Of a stretch of 64,000 bases of DNA, positions 19,182 through 29,996 are shown in pieces. The translations under genes were made by a program, and so were the position numbers. Every line of letters begins with the position of its first letter. The first letter of the stretch is position 1. The DNA is from Spartinivicinus ruber. GTDB taxonomy: Bacteria > Pseudomonadota > Gammaproteobacteria > Pseudomonadales > Zooshikellaceae. The DNA lies in contig NZ_CP048878.1 in the NCBI RefSeq assembly GCF_011009015.1, forward strand, positions 4,928,354 to 4,992,353. Direction: 5' to 3'. The notes below the pieces were generated by a model, which worked only from the letters and a program-made list of their open reading frames with translations, made no database searches and was not told the DNA's origin.

Positions 19182-22181
19182 ATGCAGACCATAAAAAAAT
19201 ATCTTAAATACATTCTCACATTCAGCTTTATTTTTAATGCAACCACCAACTACGCTGATGATACGGAAATATATGTTGCGCCTAACGAGCCACCTAATGT
19301 ATTGATTATTCTTGATAACTCTGGAAGTATGGAAGGAACACATCAAGTTGGGTGGGAAGACAAAAATAATAACAACAAACAAGACTCAAATGAAAAAGCA
19401 AATGGCAAACGTTATCGAGATAGTTTTGATTTAAAAGGATTTGCCGAGCCTACTAAAAAATGCCAAAAGAATAGCGGCGGCGGCAATGGTGGTGGAAGTA
19501 TTTCAAACTGTTTTAATAACAGCTACTACGATAACAATTATCGCACTCGCCTACAAATCATTCAGGATGCAGCAGCTAATGTAGCTGCTAATACAAATGA
19601 TATTAACCTTGGACTTATGTTCTTTTTATATCCAGGTGCTTTTGTAGCTTCCGACTTTAGAGATATTAATGAAGATCAAAATAGAAAGGCTCTTATCGAT
19701 ATAATTTACAATCCAAGAAATGCTTACCCTACTAACTTAGGTACTCCTTTAAGTGATACTCTATATGAAGCTTATTTATTTTATACAGGGCAAACTCCAA
19801 AATATGGACTCACAGGAAAGAATGGTAAGTTTAAGAGTGTTGGCGTTTCGGGCTCTAAATATAATTCCCCATTTAATGAAGTAGAGTGCCAACAAAATAG
19901 TATTGTATTATTCACTGACGGCGACCCCTCTGGGGATGGTGGTTCTAATACAGAAATTAAAGCTTTAATTAGAAATAGTACTCTTCCCTCAGGCCTAGGA
20001 AAATGCAGTGGCAACTGTCTAGATGAGCTTGCATGGTATATGGGAAATAATGATCTAGATGGCGATGCCAGTAATAATATTAAACGTACTGTTGCTGTCA
20101 ATACCATCGGTGGTTTTGGTGGAGCAGAGCCAGCCCTTTTAAAAAGCGCAGCCTCAAATAGTGGTGGTTCATTTTTCAATGCTACCAATCCTAATGCTGT
20201 AGTCCAAGCACTTAAAACAGCTGTCAGTCTTGCAAGTGGTGCGGGAACATCTAATGCGACACCATCAGTACCAGTCAGCGCAACAAACTCTTTAGAACTG
20301 GGTAATGACCTTTACTTCCCTGTTTTCAAACCTGCCGCAGGACCAAACTGGCAAGGCAATCTAAAACATTACAAATTTCACAATGGCAAAATTGTAGGAA
20401 CAGATATAAATGTTACAGCCATCTCTGATGGTTACTTTACTGAAGACGTGACTAGTTACTGGAGTAGTGTAAAAGATGGTAAAGACTCTTTAAAGGGTGG
20501 TATGAGAAGTAAACTCCCTACCGATAAAAGACAGAGGAAACTGTATACATATGATTCTAATGATAATAACAAGCTTGTAGAGTTACAAAATTATAAAGTT
20601 TTTGCCGATTACAATGTAAGTGATGAGGCAGAGTGGAAAACCATTATAGACTGGGTTTATAACGAACAAATCATTGGAGACCCACTACACACTAATTTGC
20701 AGGTTGTAAACTATGATAAAGATAATAATGGAAACATAACCGTCTCTGCTTATTTTGGAACTAACCTCGGCTTTATTCATGCAATTGATATTTCAAGAAA
20801 AGAAAAGTCAGATGGAACAACAGAAGATGCTACAAATAGTGGTAAAGAACTGTATGGGTTCATTCCACCTGACTTATTAAAAAATTTAAAAATATATAAA
20901 GACAATGCAGTGATTGATAATAAAACTAAGGCCTATGGTTTAGATGGTCCCCTTGATACGTTAATCTTTGATGGAAATAATGATGGCAAGATAAATAATA
21001 CAGATTACGTTAACCTGTACATATCAATGAGGCGAGGAGGAAATAAAGTATTTGCTTTAGATATTACTAATAGAGAGACCCCCAAACTCAAATGGGAGTT
21101 TAGCTCTGGTGACATATCTCAAACTTGGTCTATGCCAAATGTTATGCAGGTACAGCTAAGTAACACTCCAGAATTCGCCGTAGTTTTTGGGGGAGGTTAC
21201 GACCCTAAATACGATAGTATAAAAATTGATGGAACAAACCTTCAATTTGTAGATGACAACCAAACCCTGCTAACCGACCAAGAAACTAAAGGTAAAAAGT
21301 TATATATTCTCAATGCTAACACAGGTACTGAGCTAAAAAGCTTTGATACCGAAGCAAGTGTGACAGCCTCAGTAAGTGCTCTAGACACAAATAATGATAA
21401 AGTCGTAGACTTAGTATTTGCTGTTGATATTCGGGGTAATATTTACAGATTAGACTTGAAAGACTCGAAAAAGAAATCTTCCAAAACTGATGGTTATAGT
21501 TTTCAGAAAATAGCAAGCTTATCTGGTGACAAGCCTCGCTTATTTTACAACCAGCCAGATGTTTCAACGGTACGTTTACGTGGTCAAAGTCCGTACTTAT
21601 CAATTGCACTTGGCTCAGGCTATCGTGCTCATCCCCTAGATAAGACATTTACTAATAGATTTTATGCTATTAAAGAAGGCGACATCACCACAGAGAGAAA
21701 GTCAACTGATGTATTAAGCTATAGTAACTTACTTGATGTAAGCAGTAGAACAAAAGCAACAACTCTACAGCCTTCTGAAGAAACAAAACTAGCGAAAGGA
21801 TGGTATATCAACCTTGATGAAGGAGAAAAGGCATTAAGCCAATCAACAACTTATGCTGGAGCACTATTTTTTACTACTTATATTCCAGAAAAACAAGCGA
21901 CTGTCTGCAAACCTGGAAGTGGGAAGTCAAGGCTTTACGCGGTGAATTTTGATGATGGCACTAGCTATATTAGTGCAGCCACTGCTGGCAGCTCTGGACA
22001 AACCAGTAGCCAACGATATGTAGACTTAAAAGCATCAGGTATTCCAGGACAACCCTGGATTAATGAAAATATTACCTCTAAAGATGGTAAAATTCCTGTA
22101 TTTGTTGGATTAGAAGAAACTGAAGCACAGCTTGATGTTGATCGCCTCAGAAAAACCTTCTGGAGAGAGAATAGAGGATAG
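19182..22181 (+). CDS. pilY1: Type IV pilus tip adhesin / biogenesis factor PilY1
   Basis: Large secreted protein that forms the pilus tip with the minor pilins. A signal peptide (residues 1-25, ending NYA) is followed by a von Willebrand A domain with the metal site DNSGS (Asp45, Ser47, Ser49) and FTDGDPSG near 245. The C-terminal half is the PilY1 beta-propeller, with GGGYDPKYD near 670. It carries the calcium loop DTNNDKVVD at 735-743, matching the position that controls retraction in Pseudomonas PilY1. A second Asp/Asn-rich loop, DGNNDGKINNTD, lies at 597-608. 999 residues is slightly short of the Pseudomonas protein. Last gene of the cluster; a terminator follows. Confidence 0.95.
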   Translation: MQTIKKYLKYILTFSFIFNATTNYADDTEIYVAPNEPPNVLIILDNSGSMEGTHQVGWEDKNNNNKQDSNEKANGKRYRDSFDLKGFAEPTKKCQKNSGGGNGGGSISNCFNNSYYDNNYRTRLQIIQDAAANVAANTNDINLGLMFFLYPGAFVASDFRDINEDQNRKALIDIIYNPRNAYPTNLGTPLSDTLYEAYLFYTGQTPKYGLTGKNGKFKSVGVSGSKYNSPFNEVECQQNSIVLFTDGDPSGDGGSNTEIKALIRNSTLPSGLGKCSGNCLDELAWYMGNNDLDGDASNNIKRTVAVNTIGGFGGAEPALLKSAASNSGGSFFNATNPNAVVQALKTAVSLASGAGTSNATPSVPVSATNSLELGNDLYFPVFKPAAGPNWQGNLKHYKFHNGKIVGTDINVTAISDGYFTEDVTSYWSSVKDGKDSLKGGMRSKLPTDKRQRKLYTYDSNDNNKLVELQNYKVFADYNVSDEAEWKTIIDWVYNEQIIGDPLHTNLQVVNYDKDNNGNITVSAYFGTNLGFIHAIDISRKEKSDGTTEDATNSGKELYGFIPPDLLKNLKIYKDNAVIDNKTKAYGLDGPLDTLIFDGNNDGKINNTDYVNLYISMRRGGNKVFALDITNRETPKLKWEFSSGDISQTWSMPNVMQVQLSNTPEFAVVFGGGYDPKYDSIKIDGTNLQFVDDNQTLLTDQETKGKKLYILNANTGTELKSFDTEASVTASVSALDTNNDKVVDLVFAVDIRGNIYRLDLKDSKKKSSKTDGYSFQKIASLSGDKPRLFYNQPDVSTVRLRGQSPYLSIALGSGYRAHPLDKTFTNRFYAIKEGDITTERKSTDVLSYSNLLDVSSRTKATTLQPSEETKLAKGWYINLDEGEKALSQSTTYAGALFFTTYIPEKQATVCKPGSGKSRLYAVNFDDGTSYISAATAGSSGQTSSQRYVDLKASGIPGQPWINENITSKDGKIPVFVGLEETEAQLDVDRLRKTFWRENRG

Positions 22182-22201
22182 GAGTTCCTCCATAAACAAT
22201 C

Positions 22202-22229
22202 AAAAAAGGCAGCTTCCGCTGCCTTTTTT
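22202..22229. terminator. Bidirectional terminator between pilY1 and ispH
   Basis: AAAAAAGGCAGC, loop TTCC, GCTGCCTTTTTT. Perfect stem with A and T runs on both sides between two convergent genes. Confidence 0.88.
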
Positions 22230-22250
22230 ATTGCTTCAAAATCAACAGAA

Positions 22251-23195
22251 TCAAACCTGCTTTACCCTAAGTTCCTTGGGCATCGAAAACACCACATTTT
22301 CTTCTCGGCCTTGTAATTCTTCTGGGGCTTCAGCGCCTAACTGTTGTAACCGATTAATCACTTTTGTAACCAACACTTCTGGGGCGGAGGCACCGGCAGT
22401 TAAGCCTATACTAGTAACATTTTTCAACCACTCAGTTTGAATTTCATCTTCGTTATCAATGAGATAAGCAGAGGAGCCAATTCGTTCTGCCAGCTCTCTT
22501 AATCGATTGGAATTAGAACTATTAGGGGAACCAACGACTAACACCACATCGCATTGACTTGCTAAATCTTTTACTGCATCTTGGCGATTTTGAGTGGCAT
22601 AGCAAATGTCGTCTTTTCTTGGTCCCTGAATTTTTGGAAAATACTTTCTTAGGGCATCAATGACTTTCGCTGTATCATCCATTGATAAAGTGGTTTGAGT
22701 AACATAGGCGAGTTTTTCTGGGTTTTGTACTTCCAGTTTGGCAACATCCGCTTCATTTTCAACTAAATAAATATTACCACCATAGTTGTAATCGAATTGC
22801 CCCATGGTGCCTTCAACTTCCGGGTGACCATTGTGGCCGATCAGCACACACTCCATGCCATCACGGCTGTAACGGGCAACTTCCATATGTACTTTGGTGA
22901 CTAGCGGACAGGTTGCATCAAATACTTTTAAGCCACGCTCCTGTGCTTCATTTTGTACTGCTTTTGAAACCCCGTGAGCACTAAAAATGACAATGACATC
23001 ATCAGGCACTTCATGAAGCTCATCGACAAAAATCGCGCCTCTTTCTTTGAGGTTTTCGACGACAAATTTGTTATGGACTACTTCATGGCGTACATAAATA
23101 GGCGGGCCAAAGATATCTAGTGCTCGGTTGACAATTTCAATGGCTCGATCAACCCCTGCGCAAAAGCCTCGTGGATTGGCTAATTTAATTTTCAT
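22251..23195 (-). CDS. ispH: 4-hydroxy-3-methylbut-2-enyl diphosphate reductase
   Basis: Last enzyme of the MEP isoprenoid pathway, an iron-sulfur protein producing IPP and DMAPP. The three cluster-binding cysteines are in [12 protein letters not shown] (Cys12), [12 protein letters not shown] and [11 protein letters not shown]. Substrate-binding HEVVHN and SNSNRL are present. 314 residues is normal. The start codon overlaps the fkpB stop by one base (TAATG), so the two are translationally coupled. Last gene of the long ribF-to-ispH run. Confidence 0.98.
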   Translation of the reverse strand: MKIKLANPRGFCAGVDRAIEIVNRALDIFGPPIYVRHEVVHNKFVVENLKERGAIFVDELHEVPDDVIVIFSAHGVSKAVQNEAQERGLKVFDATCPLVTKVHMEVARYSRDGMECVLIGHNGHPEVEGTMGQFDYNYGGNIYLVENEADVAKLEVQNPEKLAYVTQTTLSMDDTAKVIDALRKYFPKIQGPRKDDICYATQNRQDAVKDLASQCDVVLVVGSPNSSNSNRLRELAERIGSSAYLIDNEDEIQTEWLKNVTSIGLTAGASAPEVLVTKVINRLQQLGAEAPEELQGREENVVFSMPKELRVKQV

Positions 23196-23671
23196 TAGCG
23201 ACCCTCCTTTTCAGTAACTTGGCTCACTTCATCAGCAGGTTCAACTGCTAAAACTTTCACCTCAAAATTAAGGGTTTGTCCAGCCAAGGGATGATTAAAA
23301 TCTATTTCAACTATTTCGTCATCAAATGACTTCACCACACCTGGCAATTCAGCTTTATTAGCATCGGCAAATGACACCACCAAACCTGGGGACAATTCCA
23401 ACCCCGGGTCAAAAGATTTACGAGCAATTTGCTGAATATTATTTGGGTTGGTCATTCCAAAGGCATATTCAGGGGTTAACACTAATTCTTTGTGATCTCC
23501 TGCCTGCAAGCCAAAAATTGTTTGCTCAAAGTTTTCAGGTAAATTGCCATCACCTACCACAAATGTGGCAGGCTGTTTGTCAAAGGTTGAGTCCACCACA
23601 GCACCATCAGCTAACTTCAAAGCAAAGTGCATAGTGACTTGGCAATTGGGACCTATGGCTAATGAAGTCAT
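23195..23671 (-). CDS. fkpB: FKBP-type peptidyl-prolyl isomerase (SlpA/FkpB type)
   Basis: Short FKBP with an inserted chaperone flap, the SlyD/SlpA class. Markers are the opening [16 protein letters not shown], the [20 protein letters not shown] core and the flap with [14 protein letters not shown], ending with [19 protein letters not shown]. 158 residues. It lies between lspA and ispH as in E. coli and Pseudomonas, with 12 bp to lspA and a one-base overlap with ispH. Confidence 0.96.
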   Translation of the reverse strand: MTSLAIGPNCQVTMHFALKLADGAVVDSTFDKQPATFVVGDGNLPENFEQTIFGLQAGDHKELVLTPEYAFGMTNPNNIQQIARKSFDPGLELSPGLVVSFADANKAELPGVVKSFDDEIVEIDFNHPLAGQTLNFEVKVLAVEPADEVSQVTEKEGR

Positions 23672-23683
23672 GATACTAATTTC

Positions 23684-24148
23684 CTACTGCTGCTGAGGTT
23701 TTCTAAACATATCAATAATAAGCATCACTGCACCAAGGCTAATAGCCGTGTCTGCAATATTAAATGCGGGAAAATAATTGTCCTGGTAGTGTAATAATAG
23801 AAAATCGACCACATGACCTAAAACAACTCTGTCATACAAGTTACCTAATGCACCGCCTAAAATCAGGGCTAATGCAATGGCCTGCCAGTGTTCATCTTGT
23901 TTGAGTTTTTTCAGCCACAACACTAAAAATGCACTGACTCCCACCGCAATCACACTGAAAAACCAACGCTGCCAACCTCCGGCTTCACTTAAAAAGCTAA
24001 AGGCCGCACCTGTGTTATAAGCCAACGTAAAGCCAAATACAGGTAGTACTGGCACTAACTCCCGAAACTGTAATACATCAACAGCAACTGCTTTTGTTAG
24101 CTGGTCAATAATAATGACCAGCACTGAAACCCATAACCACTTCAACAT
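23684..24148 (-). CDS. lspA: Lipoprotein signal peptidase
   Basis: Inner-membrane aspartyl protease that removes lipoprotein signal peptides after lipidation. Four membrane helices. DQLTKAVAVD lies in the first helix region; the catalytic Asp residues lie in YDRVVLGHVVDFL and NIADTAISLG. I chose ATG at 24148 (MLKWLWVSVLVIIIDQ, 154 residues), which follows a GGGAAG ribosome site. The longer frame from 24193 would add 15 residues not seen in the family. It sits between ileS and fkpB. Confidence 0.96.
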   Translation of the reverse strand: MLKWLWVSVLVIIIDQLTKAVAVDVLQFRELVPVLPVFGFTLAYNTGAAFSFLSEAGGWQRWFFSVIAVGVSAFLVLWLKKLKQDEHWQAIALALILGGALGNLYDRVVLGHVVDFLLLHYQDNYFPAFNIADTAISLGAVMLIIDMFRKPQQQ

Positions 24149-24252
24149 AATCTTCCCAGCATATGTACTAATAATAAAAAGCCACTCCAACATCGTACAA
24201 CTAGTGGAGTGGCTATTATCTCGCTAAAAGAAGCTACTAACTAATAATAAGA

Positions 24253-27075
24253 TTAAGCGTACAAACGCTTCTCCCCAGCTCCCGCGACATTCTCTACACA
24301 GCGGCCACATAGCTCCACATGTTCATTATGCTGACCCACATCTTCACGACGGTGCCAACAACGTACACATTTTGAATGACTTAAGCTATGTACAGCTAAT
24401 TTTAAGCCTTCTACCTCAGTGTCTACTGCACTTTCATCAGACTCATCTAACGACTTCACTTCTGCCTGCGAAGTAATAAAAACAAACCGCAGTTCGTCAC
24501 CCAATGCAGCCAGCACCGGCTGCAATTTTTCTGAAGCATAAAGAGTTATCGCAGCTTCTAGTGAGCCACCGATTTCTCCTTCATTTCTAGCGGCTTCTAG
24601 TGCCTTGTTAACCGCTGTCTTCACTTGTAAGACTTGCTGCCAATAATTTCTATCCATCACCACTGACTCTGGTAATGGTTCCAACTGCTCATACCAGGTA
24701 GTCAACTGGACAGACTCACCTCTCTCACCGGGAATCGCCTGCCAGATTTCTTCAGCAGTAAAGCTCAAGATTGGTGCAACCCAACGACTAAACGCTTCAA
24801 TGATATGATACAGAGCCGTTTGAGCACTGCGACGGGCTAAGCTATCTGTCTGGGTGGTATATTGACGATCTTTAATGATATCCAGATAAAAGCCACCCAT
24901 ATCTAACGAACAAAAATTATGCACTTTTTGATAAATCTGGATTAACTCGTAACGATTGTAAGCACCAATAATTTCTTGCTGAAGCTGATAAGCCCGATCA
25001 ACTGCCCATTGATCTAATGCCAGCATTTCATTAAATGGCACTAAATGCTCTGCGGGTTCAAATCCATTCAAGTTAGACAACAAGAAGCGAGCTGTATTAC
25101 GAATACGACGATAAGCGTCCGCTGTGCGTTTTAAAATCTCATCCGATACTGACATTTCAGAGCTGTAGTCAGTGGCTGCCACCCACAGTCGTAAAATATC
25201 AGCACCCAAACTATTAACCACTTGTTGTGGAGCTACTACATTGCCTACTGATTTAGACATCTTGCGGCCTTGGGCATCCACTGTAAAACCGTGGGTTAAT
25301 ACCGCTTTGTAAGGTGCCTCACCACGCGTTGCAATGGCTGTTTTTAGAGAAGACTGGAACCAACCACGGTGTTGATCTGAGCCTTCCAAATACAAATCAG
25401 CAGGGAATTGTAGCTCTTCGCGTTGCTCTAATACCGCAGCATGAGTGACACCAGAGTCAAACCAAACATCCAAGGTATCAGTCACTTTAGTGTATTGATC
25501 AGCTTCTTCACCAAGCAGTTCTTCTGCATCTAGCGCAAACCAGGCATCAATGCCTTTTTCCTCAACTCTCTTGGCAACGGCCTCAATTAACTCTGAAGTA
25601 TTAGGGTGTAATTCCTGTGTTTCTTTATGGATAAATAAAGCAATTGGTACACCCCAAGTGCGCTGGCGTGAGATACACCAATCTGGGCTGCTTTCCAGCA
25701 TCGCTTCGATACGGTTCTGCCCCCAGGCTGGTGTCCATTGCACACTTTTTACTGCAGTCTCTGCTTGCTCAAGTAAGCCCTGCTGTTCCATGCTAATAAA
25801 CCACTGTGGCGTGGCACGGAAAATCAATGGTGTTTTAGTACGCCAGCAATGAGGATAACTGTGGGTAATTTTGGTTTGGCGAACCAGTTTTCCTTTTTCC
25901 TCTAAAACCGCAACAACCTTTTCATCTACTTTATAAACATGCTCACCAGCGAACAGCTCGGTATTTTCACGATAAACACCATTGTCATCGATTAAATTTA
26001 ATGTTCCAAGGCTATACTGCTTGCCAACATTGAAGTCATCTACACCGTGATCTGGTGCCGTATGCACAGCCCCAGTACCTGCGTCAGTGGTAACATGCTC
26101 GCCTAAAATGACTGGCACTTGCTTGTTGTAAAACGGGTGTTGTAAGGCCAAATGATCTAAATCACTTCCTTTGCAAGTAGCCAACACTTGATAGGTATCA
26201 ACTTCATAGCGCAGCATGATGCTTTCCACCATATCAGCAGCCAATACAACCCGTTCAGCACCTTGACCAAGATCCACTTGCACTAGTGCATAATTTAACT
26301 CTTTGTGTACAGCAACCGCCTGGTTGGCTGGCAGCGTCCAGGGAGTAGTAGTCCAGATAATCACACTAACAGGGCCAGTTCCCTTATCTGTAGCATCAAA
26401 GTGATTTAATACTGCTGCCTGGTCAACAACAGTAAAGCGAACATCGATAGAAAATGAGGTTTTATCCTGATATTCCACTTCAGCTTCTGCCAAAGCAGAA
26501 CCACCTACTACACTCCAATAAACAGGTTTATAACCTTTATGCAGATGGCCATTTTTAGCAATACGGCCTAAGGCACGAATAATATCCGCCTCAAACTTGT
26601 AGTCCATTGTCAGGTAGGGGTTTTCCCAATCCCCCAACACACCGAGCCGAATAAAGTCTTTCTTTTGCCCAGAAACCTGCTTGGATGCGTATTTACGGCA
26701 TTCTTTTCTAAAAGCAGGGTAGTCAACTTTAGTGCCGGCCTTGCCAATTTTTTTCTCAACATTATGCTCAATTGGCAGGCCATGACAGTCCCAACCAGGC
26801 ACATAAGGTGAGTCATAACCACTTAGGGTTTTTGACTTAATAATGATGTCTTTTAGTATTTTATTAACGGCGTGCCCAATGTGGATATCACCATTAGCAT
26901 ATGGAGGGCCATCATGAAGAATGAATTTTTCACGGCCTTTGCTAATGTTCCGAATTTGTTGGTAAAGACCTATTTTTTCCCAGCGAGCGAGCATTTGTGG
27001 CTCACGCTGAGCCAAATTAGCTTTCATTGGAAAGCTGGTTTTTGGAAGGTTTAATGTCGATTTATAATCTGTCAT
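24253..27075 (-). CDS. ileS: Isoleucyl-tRNA synthetase
   Basis: Class I synthetase charging tRNA-Ile, with editing of valine. HIGH signature as [13 protein letters not shown] near residue 58, KMSKS in [10 protein letters not shown], editing domain in the middle, and a C-terminal zinc finger CVRCW...CGRC. I chose ATG at 27075 ([17 protein letters not shown], 940 residues), which matches the E. coli N-terminus. The frame runs 22 codons further to a TTG at 27141, but that stretch is intergenic repeat sequence. It follows ribF by about 105 bp. Confidence 0.98.
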   Translation of the reverse strand: MTDYKSTLNLPKTSFPMKANLAQREPQMLARWEKIGLYQQIRNISKGREKFILHDGPPYANGDIHIGHAVNKILKDIIIKSKTLSGYDSPYVPGWDCHGLPIEHNVEKKIGKAGTKVDYPAFRKECRKYASKQVSGQKKDFIRLGVLGDWENPYLTMDYKFEADIIRALGRIAKNGHLHKGYKPVYWSVVGGSALAEAEVEYQDKTSFSIDVRFTVVDQAAVLNHFDATDKGTGPVSVIIWTTTPWTLPANQAVAVHKELNYALVQVDLGQGAERVVLAADMVESIMLRYEVDTYQVLATCKGSDLDHLALQHPFYNKQVPVILGEHVTTDAGTGAVHTAPDHGVDDFNVGKQYSLGTLNLIDDNGVYRENTELFAGEHVYKVDEKVVAVLEEKGKLVRQTKITHSYPHCWRTKTPLIFRATPQWFISMEQQGLLEQAETAVKSVQWTPAWGQNRIEAMLESSPDWCISRQRTWGVPIALFIHKETQELHPNTSELIEAVAKRVEEKGIDAWFALDAEELLGEEADQYTKVTDTLDVWFDSGVTHAAVLEQREELQFPADLYLEGSDQHRGWFQSSLKTAIATRGEAPYKAVLTHGFTVDAQGRKMSKSVGNVVAPQQVVNSLGADILRLWVAATDYSSEMSVSDEILKRTADAYRRIRNTARFLLSNLNGFEPAEHLVPFNEMLALDQWAVDRAYQLQQEIIGAYNRYELIQIYQKVHNFCSLDMGGFYLDIIKDRQYTTQTDSLARRSAQTALYHIIEAFSRWVAPILSFTAEEIWQAIPGERGESVQLTTWYEQLEPLPESVVMDRNYWQQVLQVKTAVNKALEAARNEGEIGGSLEAAITLYASEKLQPVLAALGDELRFVFITSQAEVKSLDESDESAVDTEVEGLKLAVHSLSHSKCVRCWHRREDVGQHNEHVELCGRCVENVAGAGEKRLYA

Positions 27076-27110
27076 GGTGGTTAATACCAAACGCTCTGTT
27101 AACAAACACT

Positions 27111-27139
27111 CCTTCACGAATACTTTTAGTACTGGTGAC
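27111..27139. repeat. Dispersed intergenic repeat, family 1, copy A
   Basis: CCTTCACGAAT at 27111-27121 followed by a stretch resembling two other intergenic copies (48283 and 60946) for about 30 bp: a T-rich block, TAG/TAC, then TGGTGAC or TTGTTGTC. This copy lies in the 5' region of ileS and is the most degenerate after the shared 11-mer. Confidence 0.5.
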
Positions 27140-27157
27140 AACTAGCCACCCCTAAAA

Positions 27158-27180
27158 TGCTTTCGCTTTGGCTATGATAC
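27158..27180. repeat. Dispersed intergenic repeat, family 2, copy at ribF 3' end
   Basis: TTCGCTTTGGCTATGATAC abuts the ribF stop codon. The core TTCGCTTTGGCTAT is shared exactly with 62625-62638, and a related inverted form occurs at 10050-10069. Confidence 0.45.
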
Positions 27181-28112
27181 TATAATTGGGCAATTAAAAG
27201 GTTACGGGCAACGTTTATATCCTGCTGGATAGCCGCTTGCAATTCAGGCAAGCCACTAAATGCTTTTTCGTCTCTGATTTTCTGCAGAAACTCAACTACT
27301 AAGCGTTGACCATACAAAGAACCTTGAAAGTCAAATAAATGCACTTCCAATGAAGACTTGCGGCCATCAACCGTAGGACGAATACCTAGATTAGCAACAC
27401 CGTAATGCAGCTTATGATTTACAGTCACTTTTACCGCAAACACCCCACTACACGGTAACTGAGTACGATTAGGTCTGATATTGGCCGTGGGTACTCCAAG
27501 CTGGCGCCCTAATTTCTGACCATGGACGACCTTACCACAGATCTGAAAAGGGTGACCAAGTAATTGCTCAGCCTGCTGAAAATCACCTGCGACAATCACT
27601 TTTCTGATGCGAGTACTGCTGATTCGTCTGCCATCATTAGTGGTAACCGTTTCAGTTGGCTTAACAACAAAGCCATCACGTAAGCCTGCTTCAGTTAGTT
27701 TATTAAAGTCACCACTACGATCACAACCAAAACGAAAGTCATCCCCCACTACCAGGTGCTTAACCTGAAGCCCATTAACTAGTACTTGGTTAATAAAGTC
27801 ATCTGCCGACAACTGTTGTAATTTATGATCAAAGTACAAGCACAGCAGCTGGTCTACCCCAAGCTTCTTAAACCAATAAAGTTTTTCAGCAAAGCTGGTT
27901 AATCGGCCTGGCGCTTGGCTTGGATTTAGATACTCTCTAGGCTGAGGTTCAAAGATAATTGCCGTTACAGGCAACGATAACCTTGCTGCTTCGGCTTTTA
28001 AACTGGCTAAAATACGCTGGTGGCCTCGATGAATACCATCGAAATTTCCAATTGTGGCAACACAGCCCTGGTGTTCTGGCTTTAAATTGTGAAGACCACG
28101 GATTAAGCGCAT
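27180..28112 (-). CDS. ribF: Bifunctional riboflavin kinase / FAD synthetase
   Basis: Makes FMN and FAD from riboflavin. The N-terminal nucleotidyltransferase domain has IGNFDGIHRGHQ and the ISSTRIR signature; the C-terminal flavokinase domain has GRQLGVPTANI and LGIRPTVDG. 310 residues is normal. It is the gene between murJ and ileS in the conserved block. No FMN riboswitch is visible upstream. Confidence 0.97.
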   Translation of the reverse strand: MRLIRGLHNLKPEHQGCVATIGNFDGIHRGHQRILASLKAEAARLSLPVTAIIFEPQPREYLNPSQAPGRLTSFAEKLYWFKKLGVDQLLCLYFDHKLQQLSADDFINQVLVNGLQVKHLVVGDDFRFGCDRSGDFNKLTEAGLRDGFVVKPTETVTTNDGRRISSTRIRKVIVAGDFQQAEQLLGHPFQICGKVVHGQKLGRQLGVPTANIRPNRTQLPCSGVFAVKVTVNHKLHYGVANLGIRPTVDGRKSSLEVHLFDFQGSLYGQRLVVEFLQKIRDEKAFSGLPELQAAIQQDINVARNLLIAQL

Positions 28113-28221
28113 GTAAAATCCTAATGTAAGTAAATTTTAATGAAACGGCTGATTATATCGCAGCTATTGCCAGAAAACACCCAAAGCCTTTGACCAACAT
28201 TAAGCGCTAGTAGAAAGAACC

Positions 28222-29787
28222 TTAATGCTTAAACTGCCTTGGCCTAATCCCTGCCAGCAGCAACACCAGAGCATAAGTCAGTAGTCCAACCCCCACTAGG
28301 ATAGCGATAGAAATTGCTCTATCTACCCAGCCCCATGCTAACCACTGTTCAACCGGTGCAGCCAGATAAAAAATAGATACTCCCATTACACCATTAGCAA
28401 CCATCAATTGAGCCAAATATTTCCACCAGCCTGGTTGTAATACAAATACTTGAGAGCGATAAAGTCCCCAAAACAACAACCCAGCATTGAAAAAAGCCGA
28501 TAACGAAGTAGCTAGTGCAAGTCCTGTATGCTTAAGGGGATAAACCAAAATTAAATTAAATACCATATTGGCTATCATGGCTTTTATCGCAATACCAACC
28601 GGCGTTTTGGTATCCTGCCTAGCGTAATAGCCAGGCGCCAACACTTTAATCACCATAAACGCCAGCAGTCCTGTCGCATATGCTCTTAAACTTAACGATG
28701 CCATATACACATCATTATCAGTCATCTTCCCATAATGAAATAATGTGGCAATCAAGGGTTCGGCAAGAATAAACAAGGCAACAGCTGAAGGAAGCCCTAT
28801 CAGCAGCACCATTCTCACAGCCCAATCAAGGGTTTTAGAAAAGGCTTCTTTTGAGTCCGCTGCATGTTTGTGGGATAAGCTGGGTAAAATCACCGTGGCT
28901 ATGGCAATCCCAAAAATCCCCAGCGGTAGCTCAGATAATCGGTCGGAATAATAAAGCCAAGACACACTGCCACTTACCAAAAAAGAAGCCAGTACAGTAT
29001 CCAGCAACAGATTAATCTGGCTGACTGATACCCCAAACAAAGCAGGCAACATCAGCTTCATAATTCGCCTTACACCTTCATGCTTTGCTCCCCACCGAGG
29101 CCCAGGCAAACAATGAATATTTGCTAGGAACGGCAGCTGAAATACCAACTGAATAATCCCTGCAATCACTACTCCCCAAGCCAGTGCCATTACCGGCACA
29201 TCTAAATAAGGGCTTAAAAAAATCGCACAGCCAATCAGCGAGACATTCAATAACACAGGAGTAAATGCCGGCACAGCAAACCGACCAAAGCTGTTTAATA
29301 CCGCTCCCGCAAAAGCCGTTAATGAAATCAATAACAAATAGGGAAAGGTCAAGCGTAACAACTCCCCTGCTAATGTCATTTTCTCTGGCATATTATGAAA
29401 GCCAGGTGCAAACAGCATCACCAGCCAGGGAGCCAGTAATATCCCCACTATGGTGGTCAACATTAAAATAGCTGCTAGAGTTCCTGCAGTACTGGCAATT
29501 AGCAGCTGCACTTCAGCAAAGCTGCGCTTGGTTTTATACTCAGACAACACTGGGACAAATGCCTGAGAGAAAGCCCCTTCGGCAAATAGTCGGCGCAAAA
29601 AATTAGGAATTTTAAAAGCCACAAAAAAAGCATCTGCTTCGGCTTTAGCACCAAAATAATTGGCAATTACAATGTCCCGCACAAGCCCCAGCACCCTAGA
29701 AAGCATTGTCATGATGCCCACCAGCAAACTGGATCTTAACAACCCTCTCGGCTTACTGGAGGGCTGTTCAACTGAATTATCCGACAT
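28222..29787 (-). CDS. murJ: Lipid II flippase MurJ
   Basis: Flips the peptidoglycan precursor lipid II across the inner membrane. About 14 membrane helices. The N-terminal pattern LLRSSLLVGIMTMLSRVLGLVRD and FGAKAEADAFFVAFKIPNFLRRLFAEGAFSQ, with the essential Arg residues, is typical. I chose ATG at 29787 (MSDNSVEQ, 521 residues) with an AGG ribosome site; an upstream extension to 29841 is in frame but unlikely. It is divergent from rpsT. Confidence 0.97.
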   Translation of the reverse strand: MSDNSVEQPSSKPRGLLRSSLLVGIMTMLSRVLGLVRDIVIANYFGAKAEADAFFVAFKIPNFLRRLFAEGAFSQAFVPVLSEYKTKRSFAEVQLLIASTAGTLAAILMLTTIVGILLAPWLVMLFAPGFHNMPEKMTLAGELLRLTFPYLLLISLTAFAGAVLNSFGRFAVPAFTPVLLNVSLIGCAIFLSPYLDVPVMALAWGVVIAGIIQLVFQLPFLANIHCLPGPRWGAKHEGVRRIMKLMLPALFGVSVSQINLLLDTVLASFLVSGSVSWLYYSDRLSELPLGIFGIAIATVILPSLSHKHAADSKEAFSKTLDWAVRMVLLIGLPSAVALFILAEPLIATLFHYGKMTDNDVYMASLSLRAYATGLLAFMVIKVLAPGYYARQDTKTPVGIAIKAMIANMVFNLILVYPLKHTGLALATSLSAFFNAGLLFWGLYRSQVFVLQPGWWKYLAQLMVANGVMGVSIFYLAAPVEQWLAWGWVDRAISIAILVGVGLLTYALVLLLAGIRPRQFKH

Positions 29788-29922
29788 ATCAAAACCTAAG
29801 CCAGTAGAAACAGGAGGCGTATTATACGCCAATAAGCACAATACAAAGCTAGCTTATCGTTTTACAATGGCTATAGTGTTCACAGGTAGTCGCCACTAAT
29901 AGCTAGAAAACATGGCCAAATA

Positions 29923-29951
29923 TTGACAAGTGCCTTGCAAGTAGGCATAGT
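29923..29951 (+). promoter_or_regulatory. Promoter of rpsT with GC-rich discriminator
   Basis: TTGACA (29923-29928), 17-bp spacer, CATAGT (29946-29951), then GGCGCG as discriminator. GC-rich discriminators are typical of promoters inhibited by ppGpp, as expected for a ribosomal protein gene. Confidence 0.75.
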
Positions 29952-29996
29952 GGCGCGTCTTTAATTTAGTGCATATAGAATTCGAGGACCAAGACG

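Noticed and set aside
27076-27141. N-terminal extension of IleS from a TTG
   Set aside because: It translates intergenic repeat sequence; the E. coli-like start [11 protein letters not shown] is at 27075.
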